A DNA stretch of 52,381 nucleotides from Runella sp. CRIBMP. Its GTDB lineage: Bacteria; Bacteroidota; Bacteroidia; Cytophagales; Spirosomataceae. Shown here in pieces: positions 17,438 through 25,598 of this stretch (position 1 is its first letter; each line of letters starts with the position of its first letter). Location of the stretch: positions 1-52,381 of the forward strand of contig NZ_JAAAKZ010000027.1 in NCBI RefSeq assembly GCF_009905605.1, given 5' to 3'. A model generated the notes under the pieces. That model worked only from the letters and a program-made list of their open reading frames with translations. It was not told the origin of the DNA and made no database searches. The translations under genes and the position numbers were made by a program.

Positions 17438-19399
17438 ATGACAATGAAAAAAATTGCTCAAATAGCCTTACTACTTTTGGCAACGCTGCCAATGGTAAAA
17501 GCGCAAGAATCACCAAAAGAAGAAGATTTTTATAAAATCATTACCCCGCCCATCCCCGAGGGAATTATATTGGAAGTCGGTGGCTTGATTACTTTACCCA
17601 ATGGCTCATTGGGAATCTCAACCCGCCGGGGTGAAGTATGGATTGTAGATAATCCTACCAGTCGTACACCTTATTTTAGAAAGTTCGCTACGGGTTTGCA
17701 CGAGATTCTAGGCCTTGCATACAAAGATGGATTTTTGTATTGCGCACAACGTGGTGAATTGACCAAACTGATTGACAAAAATGGCGACGGTAAAGCTGAT
17801 ATTTACGAAACCGTACACGCTTGGGCCTTATCAGGTCACTACCACGAATACTCATTCGGGCCAAAAGTAGCCCCCGATGGCAGCTTTTTTGTAAGCGGCA
17901 ACGTAGCATTCGGCGACGAAGAATGGTGGAGAGGCGAAAGCCGGGTTCCTGGCCGTGGCTGGATTTTTCGTATCACACCAGACGGCAAATACGAACCGTA
18001 CGCCACAGGGGTCCGCTCACCAGCGGGTATCAGTATGATTAAAGGTGAGCTTTGGTACACCGACAATCAAGGAGATTGGATGGGAACTGGCGGGATTTTT
18101 CCCGTAAAAAAAGGCGGATTCATGGGACACCCTGCGGGATTAAAGTGGGCTGAATTGCCAAATTCTCCCGTAAAATTGACAGAGAAACAATTCTTTGCCG
18201 AACGGGATAACCGCCAAGAAAGAGATGCCAACAACCGCGCCATCAAACCCGAAAACACCCGTAATGAAACGCCTCAGTTTTTGTATCAGTTGAAAGAAAA
18301 ATATGACATGGTGCAGCTTCCTGCCGTTTGGTTGCCTTACGGTGTACATGGCGTTTCGACAGCTGAGCTTATCATGGACGAAACCAACGGTGATTTCGGG
18401 CCGTTTACGGGTCAGGTTTTTGTGGGCGACCAAGGTCAAAGTAATATTATGCGGGTAGTGCTTGAAAAAGTAAAAGGGGAATACCAAGGTGCCTCTATTG
18501 GTTTCCGCAGTGGATTTCAGTCGGGCGTTTTGCGAATGACTTTCGCCAAAGACGGCTCTATGTTTGTGGGTGAAACCAACCGTGGTTGGGGTTCGGCAGG
18601 CGATGCCAACCAAGGGTTACAGCGTTTGGTTTGGAACGGTAAGATGCCTTTTGAAATGTATACGGTAAAGGCCATGCCTGATGGTTTTGAAATCGAATTT
18701 ACGTTGCCAGTAGATCGTAAATCAGCCGAAGACCTTGATTCTTATAAAGTGAGCAGCTACCTCTACAAACACTATCCAGTTTATGGTAGTCCTCAGATTG
18801 ACACAAAAGATGTGACGGTTAAAGGCGTAAAATTGTCGGAAGATGGTAAAAAAGTAAGAATCGTTCTGGACGGTATGCGTCAGTATTTTGTTCATAAAAT
18901 TCAACTTGAAGGAGTGCGCGCCGCCGGTAATTATTGGTCATTGGTCCATCCAGATGCTTATTACACGCTCAATAACATTCCTGACGGTGAGAAATTGAAA
19001 GTTTCAGAATTGAAAACGACACGTTCGGGTAAAGTAAAAGCAACTGTTTCAACCCCCGTAAAAGAACACGTTTCTCCTGACGGGAAAGGGAAAGAACCTG
19101 CACCTGCATCAACTAAAACGGCCACGGCAAAAAAAGCCCCAACATGGGAAGAAGTTAAACCGCTTTTGGCAAAAAACACTTGTCTTGCTTGTCACGCAAC
19201 CGACAAAAAAGTGGTAGGGCCGTCGTATATAGATGTGGCAAAGCGGAAATACAGCGATGCAAAAATCGTAGAATTGATTTATGCCCCGAAGCCTGAGAAC
19301 TGGCCAGATTATGCCACACCCATGCCTGCCATGCCTCAAGTTTCAAAAGGAGATGCCTTAAAAATTGCTGCTTGGATCAATTCTTTGTCAAAAAAATAA
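17438..19399 (+). CDS. Exported beta-propeller dehydrogenase-like protein with cytochrome c domain
   Basis: This is a 653-residue periplasmic protein. A signal peptide (about 1-23) is followed by a beta-propeller of the sorbosone/aldose-sugar dehydrogenase type (about 30-420, for example GEVWIVDNP, GLAYKDGFLYCAQRGEL, a DKNGDGKADI calcium-like loop, GVRSPAGIS). After a Pro/Ala/Lys linker comes a small cytochrome c domain with heme motif CLACH (Cys582, Cys585, His586) and a likely axial Met in PMPAMP. It should pass electrons from an oxidised sugar or alcohol to the respiratory chain. Whether PQQ is the cofactor cannot be read here. It follows the DUF1080 gene in one unit and is followed by a strong terminator. 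Confidence 0.8.
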   Translation: MTMKKIAQIALLLLATLPMVKAQESPKEEDFYKIITPPIPEGIILEVGGLITLPNGSLGISTRRGEVWIVDNPTSRTPYFRKFATGLHEILGLAYKDGFLYCAQRGELTKLIDKNGDGKADIYETVHAWALSGHYHEYSFGPKVAPDGSFFVSGNVAFGDEEWWRGESRVPGRGWIFRITPDGKYEPYATGVRSPAGISMIKGELWYTDNQGDWMGTGGIFPVKKGGFMGHPAGLKWAELPNSPVKLTEKQFFAERDNRQERDANNRAIKPENTRNETPQFLYQLKEKYDMVQLPAVWLPYGVHGVSTAELIMDETNGDFGPFTGQVFVGDQGQSNIMRVVLEKVKGEYQGASIGFRSGFQSGVLRMTFAKDGSMFVGETNRGWGSAGDANQGLQRLVWNGKMPFEMYTVKAMPDGFEIEFTLPVDRKSAEDLDSYKVSSYLYKHYPVYGSPQIDTKDVTVKGVKLSEDGKKVRIVLDGMRQYFVHKIQLEGVRAAGNYWSLVHPDAYYTLNNIPDGEKLKVSELKTTRSGKVKATVSTPVKEHVSPDGKGKEPAPASTKTATAKKAPTWEEVKPLLAKNTCLACHATDKKVVGPSYIDVAKRKYSDAKIVELIYAPKPENWPDYATPMPAMPQVSKGDALKIAAWINSLSKK

Positions 19400-19489
19400 T
19401 TTCGATTTTGGTATTAGCAGAGCCAGCTTTCTGAACTTTTGCTTCTACTAAATACTAATTTATGTGACCGTTTTCGTATAATTTTAAGT

Positions 19490-19521
19490 AAAGACCAGTG
19501 AACCCAAATTCACTGGTCTTT
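19490..19521 (+). terminator. Hairpin terminator after the cytochrome gene
   Basis: A perfect 13-bp stem (AAAGACCAGTGAA against TTCACTGGTCTTT) encloses a six-base loop and is followed by TTTCTGT. It lies about 90 bp after the stop codon and should end the DUF1080-cytochrome transcript. The T tract is short, so efficiency is uncertain. Confidence 0.75.
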
Positions 19522-19584
19522 CTGTATTCAAAAAAAGACAATTATACTTGGGACAAATTCTCAAAATCCTACCCCATCTAAGCC

Positions 19585-20106
19585 ATGACGATTCAACCCC
19601 TCATTGACCATTTTGAGACATATCTACCTGTTAGTGAAAGTGATAAAGTTTTTTTAGAATGTCGAGTCATTCAGCGTTCAGTTAAGCGGCGTCAGTTTCT
19701 TTTGCAAGAAGGTTTTCCCTGCAAACACTATACGTTCATAATAAGTGGTTGTTTCAAAATGTTTGGCGTAGATAGCAAAGGAACCGAACATAACATTCAA
19801 TTTGCAATTGAAAATGATTGGATTACTGATATTGGCAGTTTTCATTCAGGAAAGCCGAGCAAGTTATTCATCGAAGCCATCGAACCCTCCGTCATACTGC
19901 AAATCGAACAACAGGATTTGTATTTTCTTTACACCAATATCCCTAAACTCAATCGAATCTTTAAGGTTATTATTGAAAACAAGTATGTAGAATTGCAAAA
20001 TCGGGTATTGTAAAATATCAGCTCTACGGCTACCCAATACCCAAATTGCTTCCTACTATCCCCAATACGGGTCATTTTGTTTTTCTTGAAAATTTTGCAG
20101 CAGTTT
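19585..20106 (+). pseudogene. Crp/Fnr-family regulator, C-terminally decayed
   Basis: The open frame 19585-20013 encodes 142 residues of a cyclic-nucleotide-binding-like domain typical of Bacteroidota Crp/Fnr proteins (FLLQEGFPCKHYTFIISGCFK, SFHSGKPSKLFIEAIEPS). It stops where the family would continue into the DNA-binding domain. Directly after the TAA, the same frame reads NISSTATQYP, which matches the family's conserved linker. A few bases on, the next frame reads QIASYY, resembling the conserved IASYLGI helix-turn-helix start. I infer a nonsense change plus a deletion and frameshift, leaving no working HTH. The stand-alone sensor domain could still be made. The end coordinate of the remnant is approximate. 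Confidence 0.6.
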
Positions 20107-20193
20107 GGGCTAGTACTGTACCTTTTTTAAAGAACTAAGATAATTGATTCTAAGGGCCCTAAAATATGCAATCACAATAAAATTTAAAAGACT

Positions 20194-20868
20194 ATGAAGA
20201 GTTTCAATTGTGTATTCATTAGCGGCTTATTGCTACTTTCCATTGATTTGTTAGCTCAAAGTATCAAGCTAACCCCAAACAATCTTTTAGCCAATCAAGT
20301 GTATATGTCTGTCGAAAGGCTGGAGGGCAAAGAGGCATTAAAAATCGTCAAAGATTCAACCATAAAAGCCGTTGACGAAGCTACGTTTGTAAAAATCAAA
20401 GACGTTGATTTCCAAGATGGAACGATTGAAGTAAGGGTACTGAGCCGTTTGTTGAAAACGGCTCGGCCGTCCGACCGTGGATTTATCGGTATAGCCTTCA
20501 GAATCAATGAACAAAATTCTGCTTTTGAATGCATTTATATTCGCCCAACCAATGGCCGAGCCGACGACCAAGTACGCCGAAATCATTCTATCCAATACTT
20601 TGCTTTTCCTGACTTCAAATTTGACCGTCTACGAAAAGAGTCTCCCGAAAAATACGAATCGTATTCCGATATGGGACTTAATGAGTGGATAAAAATGAAA
20701 ATTGTAGTAAAAGGCAAGCAAGCCAAATTGTTTTTGAATGACAACAAACAGCCGTCCTTAGTAGTCAACGACTTAAAATTGGGAGAAAACACTGCAGGAG
20801 CGTTAGGCTTATTTGTGGACGTAGGTACCGAAGGCTATTTCAGGGATTTGATGGTTACAAAACCTTAG
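20194..20868 (+). CDS. Small secreted DUF1080-like (concanavalin-fold) protein
   Basis: This is a 224-residue protein with a signal peptide ending near LLAQS. The rest reads as a beta-sandwich of the DUF1080/LamG type: FQDGTIEVRVLSR, DRGFIGIAFRINEQNSAFEC, YIRPTNGRADDQVRRNHS, WIKMKIVVKGKQAKLFLND and LGLFVDVGTEGYFRDL. Such domains bind or cleave sugars, but no catalytic residue can be named. It may work with the DUF1080 protein encoded at 15509, but it lies beyond a terminator and the decayed regulator, so it probably has its own promoter. Confidence 0.7.
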   Translation: MKSFNCVFISGLLLLSIDLLAQSIKLTPNNLLANQVYMSVERLEGKEALKIVKDSTIKAVDEATFVKIKDVDFQDGTIEVRVLSRLLKTARPSDRGFIGIAFRINEQNSAFECIYIRPTNGRADDQVRRNHSIQYFAFPDFKFDRLRKESPEKYESYSDMGLNEWIKMKIVVKGKQAKLFLNDNKQPSLVVNDLKLGENTAGALGLFVDVGTEGYFRDLMVTKP

Positions 20869-21429
20869 TTTTTGGCATAGAAAATTCGGAAAAATCGTCG
20901 CCATTTTCAGGGTCAACGCAGGGGTGTATCATCCATTCTAATGGAACTGATGCCAATGATTCTTTTCACATCGCTTTGGTGAGGACATCCTATTGAAGTT
21001 CTAAATTTTAAACTTTTACGGTTGGGGGTTACCATCGAAACACCAACGTATCCTATCAGCATTTGTATAGGATTAATCAACAATTGTCATTTTTAATTAT
21101 ACTTTGATTATTATACAAGTTTTATTTACTAATATGGTTAATTGTAGACCAATTTAGCGGTTTAGAAAATACCCCAGAAAAGTATAGTTAAACCCCCGTT
21201 TTTTGAGACTGATGTGTGGTTGTGTATTGTCCTATAATTAGTTGACATACAAACGAAGCAATGACTTATTTAGCAAGTGGTCGTGCCAAAGGGAAAGTCA
21301 TTGTCAAGGTCACGTAGTTTACCAGCCCGATAAAACTACCAGCTCATAGCATTAACTTTCTGACAATTTAAGAAATAATACCACTTGTATTTGTGAAAAG
21401 ACCGAGGAAGTTGGTCACACATCAATAAA
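20869..21429. other. Convergent intergenic region
   Basis: 561 bp lie between the plus-strand arm and the end of the minus-strand xylan run. The only recognisable item is an oxidoreductase C-terminal remnant at 21246-21317. No strong terminator hairpin is visible for either arm. This is the only place in the circle where the two transcription directions meet. Confidence 0.5.
21246..21317 (+). pseudogene. C-terminal remnant of a zinc-type alcohol dehydrogenase/quinone oxidoreductase
   Basis: After an in-frame TGA at 21243, 23 codons read up to a TAG and include YLASGRAKGKVIVKV. This closely resembles the last residues of NADP-dependent medium-chain oxidoreductases, where L-x-S-G-R-A-x-G-K-V is conserved. 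Nothing of the remaining protein is left upstream. It looks like a scar of an earlier insertion or deletion. Confidence 0.55.
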
Positions 21430-24093
21430 TTATTTTTTCAGGGCTTTATTGTGCTCAGCTACGTTGAGCATCGTGTCAATATAAATCTCATTTTCGTTTT
21501 CTTTAAGATACATAAGTAGCTCACGATGAGCAGGTAATGAAACATTCAACGAATGCTCTCCACCTACACCGTGAAACAAGAAAACCAATAATTTTCCCTC
21601 ATTTTGGGCTTGTTTAACAAGTTTTATGAGTTGTTCGCCCGTTTCGCCATTAATCATGTAAGAGTCGAAATCATAAGGATTTATTTCATCAAATTTTTGC
21701 ATACGGGCACGTACGGCACGGGCACCTGCAAGGTCGTTTTTAAGGTCATTCATAAACTCCACGCCGCCTACTTTAGTATCGCCGCAGGTAAACGCAAACG
21801 TCCGTTGTTTTTTTCCGTCCACCGATTCTAGCAGGGTATTGGTCTGGCGAATTTCGTCGGTGATGCGTTTGAGGGTGTATTTGCTGAGGTCATTTTCGGG
21901 GTTCACCCACGACCGCCCTGGGAGTGACGCATCGCAAGGATGGAAAAGGGTGTGATTGCCCAATTCATGCCCACGGTCAGCGGCACGTTTCCACTCATTC
22001 ATTCGATTTTTGAAACCTGGGAAAGACCCTGCAATGTAAAAAGTCCCTTTCATGCTTAGAGAATCGAGTAAAGTGATGGCGTGGTCGAGGTGGACATTGA
22101 GTGCATCGTCGTAGGTGAGGACTACGGCGCATTTTTTGCCTTTCCAAGGCTTGGTTTCGTCTAAGGTTTCGCCGTCGGTTCGGAAGGGTGAAGCTGGCAA
22201 ACCCTCAGCGTTGATAAGGTTGGGATTAATGGGATTATCTGCCCAAGCGTATCGTACATATTTTGGATTTTTGACTTCATTTGACGAAACAATGATTTTA
22301 TTATCCTCTATTTTGGCATCTGCCCACACAAATTTTTTATCGAAACCTGCCACCGAAAAATCACTTAATTTCTCTCCGTCGTTGGTTGAAAGCCCTTTGC
22401 CGATGTGGTCAAATTCGAGGATAATTCTATCGTTTTCAATGGTTTGTTGTTTAAAAATAGGCCCAGATGATGCTACTTTTTCACCATAAATCAAATTGGA
22501 AGCGGCGATTGCCAATCTATCGCCTACGCTTTTTTTGTTATCGGGATGAATATCATTCCATTCCCCTAAATCAATGGCTACCGCCAAAGCCGTATTGGTT
22601 GATTTCTGAGCAGCGTGTAGTTGAGCTTCACGCAGTTTTGCCCAATCACTTTCAGAGGGTAAGTAGTTGTAATCCATGAAATTAGGCAACTGAACAAACA
22701 AAAAGGGCAGGTTCGGATTCCTGAAATTCTGCCTTAAATTATTGATCTGCGCTAACTGTAAAGCTTCATATTCGGCGGGCCTGCCTGCATTTGACTCGCC
22801 CTGATACCACAATACTCCTCTAATATTAAGGTTTTCAGCAGGGGCAACCATCGCATTATACAGAGCCGTTGGTTGGTTTTGCGCTACGATACCACCACCA
22901 AAACCAAAATTTCGAGGACGATAGACCTCCCCCACTTTGTATTCCCAAGTACCTTTTAGGTCGAGTGTTTGGCCATTTGCCTCAATCATGTAAGGTTTAT
23001 CGGGCACAAAACCGCCTTTACCAGCGGTATTGCTCACTTTAATGACAAATAAATTTTTACCTTCTTTCAACACCCCCAGCTGTAAGTTGTAACGCCGTTG
23101 TGGATATTGATAGGTAGTTTGTGCCACTTTCTTTCCGTTGATGTACAATTCGTCGGCGTCCACAATCCTGCCCAAGTGTACTTTGGCAGTGGTTTCGGTC
23201 ATGTTTTTGGGAATAATGATTTCTTTTTTGTACCAAACCGAACCATTCAAATCTTTCAAGCCTTGGTCTTCCCAATAGCCTGGAATGTTGATTGGTCGCC
23301 AATGTTGCGACTTTGAATCGGGTGAAAACCATTTTTCAGTCATTCCCAAATCAATCGGTACATTTCTTGGGACCGCATTTGGGAAATTGGGGCGATTGGC
23401 CCGATTGACCGAAGCCGTATCTTTATTCTTGGCAACTGTTTTAACTAATTCAGGAAAATGCTGAAAACCTGCTTCCGAAATCCATGCTTCAATGGGTGTG
23501 CCACCCACGCTAGCATTGATGAGTCCTATTGGAACTTTATATTTTTCATAGATATTTCGAGCAAAAAAATAGGCAACCGCCGAAAACCGACCCACATCTT
23601 TTGGATTGGCAGATTTCCAAGTCACAGCATCGCTTAAATCGTCTTGTTTTCCTACCAAATTTGTTCGAGTTGGAATAAATAAATGCCTGATTTCGGGGTA
23701 ATTGGCCGTTTCTATGTCTTTGGCATAAGTGATGTTATGAATGTCCATTTGATGCACCATGTTTGATTGTCCAATACACAAAAACACATCGCCAAATGCT
23801 ATGTTTTTAATGACAATATCATTCTTGCCTTTCAGTGAAAATTCATAACCCGTACCCGCAGGCTGTGGTGGAAGCATCAGTTCCCATTTTCCATCATCCG
23901 AGGTGGTCGTTTTATATTTCTTTTTATTGAAGCTGAGTTCAATTTTCTCTTTGGGCGATGCCCAACCCCAGATTTTGATAGGTTGGTCACGCTGCAACAC
24001 GATGTTATCCGAAATCAGTTTTGGCAGACGGATTTGGGCGTTTGAAGTGATAGAAATAATCAGGAGGGCAACAATAAATTTAATGGGTTTCAT
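21430..24093 (-). CDS. SGNH acetylesterase fused to NodB-type polysaccharide deacetylase
   Basis: This is an 887-residue exported protein with a signal peptide ending at SNAQ. Residues about 20-640 form a sialate O-acetylesterase-like SGNH esterase with an inserted jelly-roll domain. The nucleophile block is GQSNM (Ser110), the second block is QGESN (431-435), and the catalytic Asp/His pair is NDIHPDNK (Asp514, His516). Residues about 650-880 form a NodB/CE4 domain with LTYDDA (metal and base Asp662/Asp663) and NHTLFHP (His714, His718). Both halves keep their active-site residues, so it probably removes two kinds of O-acetyl groups from xylan. It ends the minus-strand run, 49 bp after the CotH-like gene. 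True substrates are unknown. Confidence 0.88.
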   Translation of the reverse strand: MKPIKFIVALLIISITSNAQIRLPKLISDNIVLQRDQPIKIWGWASPKEKIELSFNKKKYKTTTSDDGKWELMLPPQPAGTGYEFSLKGKNDIVIKNIAFGDVFLCIGQSNMVHQMDIHNITYAKDIETANYPEIRHLFIPTRTNLVGKQDDLSDAVTWKSANPKDVGRFSAVAYFFARNIYEKYKVPIGLINASVGGTPIEAWISEAGFQHFPELVKTVAKNKDTASVNRANRPNFPNAVPRNVPIDLGMTEKWFSPDSKSQHWRPINIPGYWEDQGLKDLNGSVWYKKEIIIPKNMTETTAKVHLGRIVDADELYINGKKVAQTTYQYPQRRYNLQLGVLKEGKNLFVIKVSNTAGKGGFVPDKPYMIEANGQTLDLKGTWEYKVGEVYRPRNFGFGGGIVAQNQPTALYNAMVAPAENLNIRGVLWYQGESNAGRPAEYEALQLAQINNLRQNFRNPNLPFLFVQLPNFMDYNYLPSESDWAKLREAQLHAAQKSTNTALAVAIDLGEWNDIHPDNKKSVGDRLAIAASNLIYGEKVASSGPIFKQQTIENDRIILEFDHIGKGLSTNDGEKLSDFSVAGFDKKFVWADAKIEDNKIIVSSNEVKNPKYVRYAWADNPINPNLINAEGLPASPFRTDGETLDETKPWKGKKCAVVLTYDDALNVHLDHAITLLDSLSMKGTFYIAGSFPGFKNRMNEWKRAADRGHELGNHTLFHPCDASLPGRSWVNPENDLSKYTLKRITDEIRQTNTLLESVDGKKQRTFAFTCGDTKVGGVEFMNDLKNDLAGARAVRARMQKFDEINPYDFDSYMINGETGEQLIKLVKQAQNEGKLLVFLFHGVGGEHSLNVSLPAHRELLMYLKENENEIYIDTMLNVAEHNKALKK

Positions 24094-24142
24094 TTAGGGT
24101 CGTAATTTGGTCAAAATGACTAATAGTCAGCTGTTTGTTGAA

Positions 24143-25489
24143 TTAAAAGGCAAGTGCGACTTGGTATCTTTCATTGATGTACTTTTCCAGCGCTGTTATT
24201 GCTGTTTCAAAATTTTGAGGGCTTCTTAAATGACTGTACGGTGGGGCTTCTACGCCTGTTCCTGTAAAGTAAGGCTGTAAAATTGCCTTATGCTTTTTGA
24301 GATAAGCCCCCATCGTTGTAGGATTGAAATCTTTTTGAATAAACTCCTTTACCGCCGACTTGTAGTACGCAAAATACTCAGGGTCATCTACAATATATCG
24401 TATCAAAGGCCACTGATTAGTAACCTCTTTCATATCCATACTCAGTGAAAACCTCGAATTGTTTAATCCACCTCGCATCTGAAAAGAGAGATTGAGGTCG
24501 TAAGGGACCCAATGTAAGACGCCGTCGGTATTGGCTATGTAATAATTATGGGCGAGAACCCCATACGAATCCCAATTGCCAACCGTATTGTTGACAGCTA
24601 GATATCTTAAAAACGCTTTGACATCAAATATTGCTTCCAAGTTTTTCTTCCATTGAGTATTGTCAGTGACTCGTAGTGGGCTATTGAGAAGGGCGATTAG
24701 TTGTTTTATATCCGAATAATCGGCGACTGATTGATTGTTTTGTTTTTCAATCTCAGTCGTTATAAATTGCTGTAAATTAGACTCAGGTTTATAGACATTG
24801 CCTACTTTTTTGCCACTTTGCACTTCTACCATGTGCTCTTCCACTATTTCAATGGCCTGATAAATACCGCAATTTTTCAGTCCTTGCCCAAAGTCAATAA
24901 AAACTTTGTAATAGGCTACTTTACAGGCCATTACTCCGTTGTTGCGAAAAAGTTGGGTGAGTAGTTTTTCTTTCAAAAAGGAATCATCTGCAAAGCTTGG
25001 AACAAACGAAAGTTCTTTGAAACCATAAAACCGTTGGTTTTTAATGTCGGGATATTGGTCTTCCCATTCGTCAAATTTTAACTTAAAAGGTAATTTATAA
25101 ATGCCACTCCGCCAAGAACCATTCAGTGAAGCATTGCCTTTGAGCCTAAAACCAACTTTGTCCCACGTATTTTCGCCCTGGTTAACATCTGCTTCTACAA
25201 AAATAGGGTCACCTGGAACAGCATCCAGTGCGCCATTACCAGCAGGTGGGGTTACTCCAGGGATGGTCGTGGCGCTGCCAAACTTACGGGCAGTGCGCCA
25301 TTCCATATCTCTTTGAATTTTATCCCAATTGCCTTGCCCCAAATTGATAGTAATCATTTTGACTTGCTCTTCTGGAAAAACCCAAGCATAGTCTGGGGTT
25401 TGGCTGAACTTTGAGGGATAAAGATCAGTATTATCTTTACAACTGACAGTGATTACAACCAAGAAAAGAAGGTAAAACCTGAAATTCAT
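24143..25489 (-). CDS. CotH kinase-like family lipoprotein
   Basis: This is a 448-residue protein. The signal peptide ends in a lipobox VITVSC (Cys17), so it should be a lipoprotein. The body matches the CotH family, a protein-kinase-like fold: VGFRLKGNASLNGSWRSGIY, KELSFVPSFADDSFLKEKLL, YYKVFIDFGQGLKNCGIYQA, NTVGNWDSYG and LHWVPYDLNLSF. Some CotH proteins phosphorylate spore-coat protein, while many Bacteroidota members have no known function. It lies 109 bp after a GH10 gene and 49 bp before the esterase-deacetylase gene, on the same strand. The gap before it carries two hairpins. Confidence 0.82.
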   Translation of the reverse strand: MNFRFYLLFLVVITVSCKDNTDLYPSKFSQTPDYAWVFPEEQVKMITINLGQGNWDKIQRDMEWRTARKFGSATTIPGVTPPAGNGALDAVPGDPIFVEADVNQGENTWDKVGFRLKGNASLNGSWRSGIYKLPFKLKFDEWEDQYPDIKNQRFYGFKELSFVPSFADDSFLKEKLLTQLFRNNGVMACKVAYYKVFIDFGQGLKNCGIYQAIEIVEEHMVEVQSGKKVGNVYKPESNLQQFITTEIEKQNNQSVADYSDIKQLIALLNSPLRVTDNTQWKKNLEAIFDVKAFLRYLAVNNTVGNWDSYGVLAHNYYIANTDGVLHWVPYDLNLSFQMRGGLNNSRFSLSMDMKEVTNQWPLIRYIVDDPEYFAYYKSAVKEFIQKDFNPTTMGAYLKKHKAILQPYFTGTGVEAPPYSHLRSPQNFETAITALEKYINERYQVALAF

Positions 25490-25502
25490 ATCAGTATTTG
25501 TT

Positions 25503-25574
25503 GGTGAAAGGTTTGCGTGGTTTCACCTTAGATTTTATTTTTAGATAGCGGTCTGCTCGTTGGGGCAGACCGCT
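25503..25574 (-). other. Two intercistronic hairpins between GH10 and the CotH-like gene
   Basis: GGTGAAA (25503-25509) pairs with TTTCACC (25521-25527), and AGCGGTCTGC (25547-25556) pairs perfectly with GCAGACCGCT (25565-25574). On the minus strand the larger stem is followed by A-rich sequence and not a T run, so it is a poor terminator. It may protect or process the transcript. Confidence 0.6.
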
Positions 25575-25598
25575 GACGTAGTACCTTCAGACCTGCTT

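Noticed and set aside
20869-21240. Remnant gene in the rest of the convergent region
   Set aside because: Short readable stretches exist, but none matches a family I can name; only the oxidoreductase tail at 21246-21317 is convincing.
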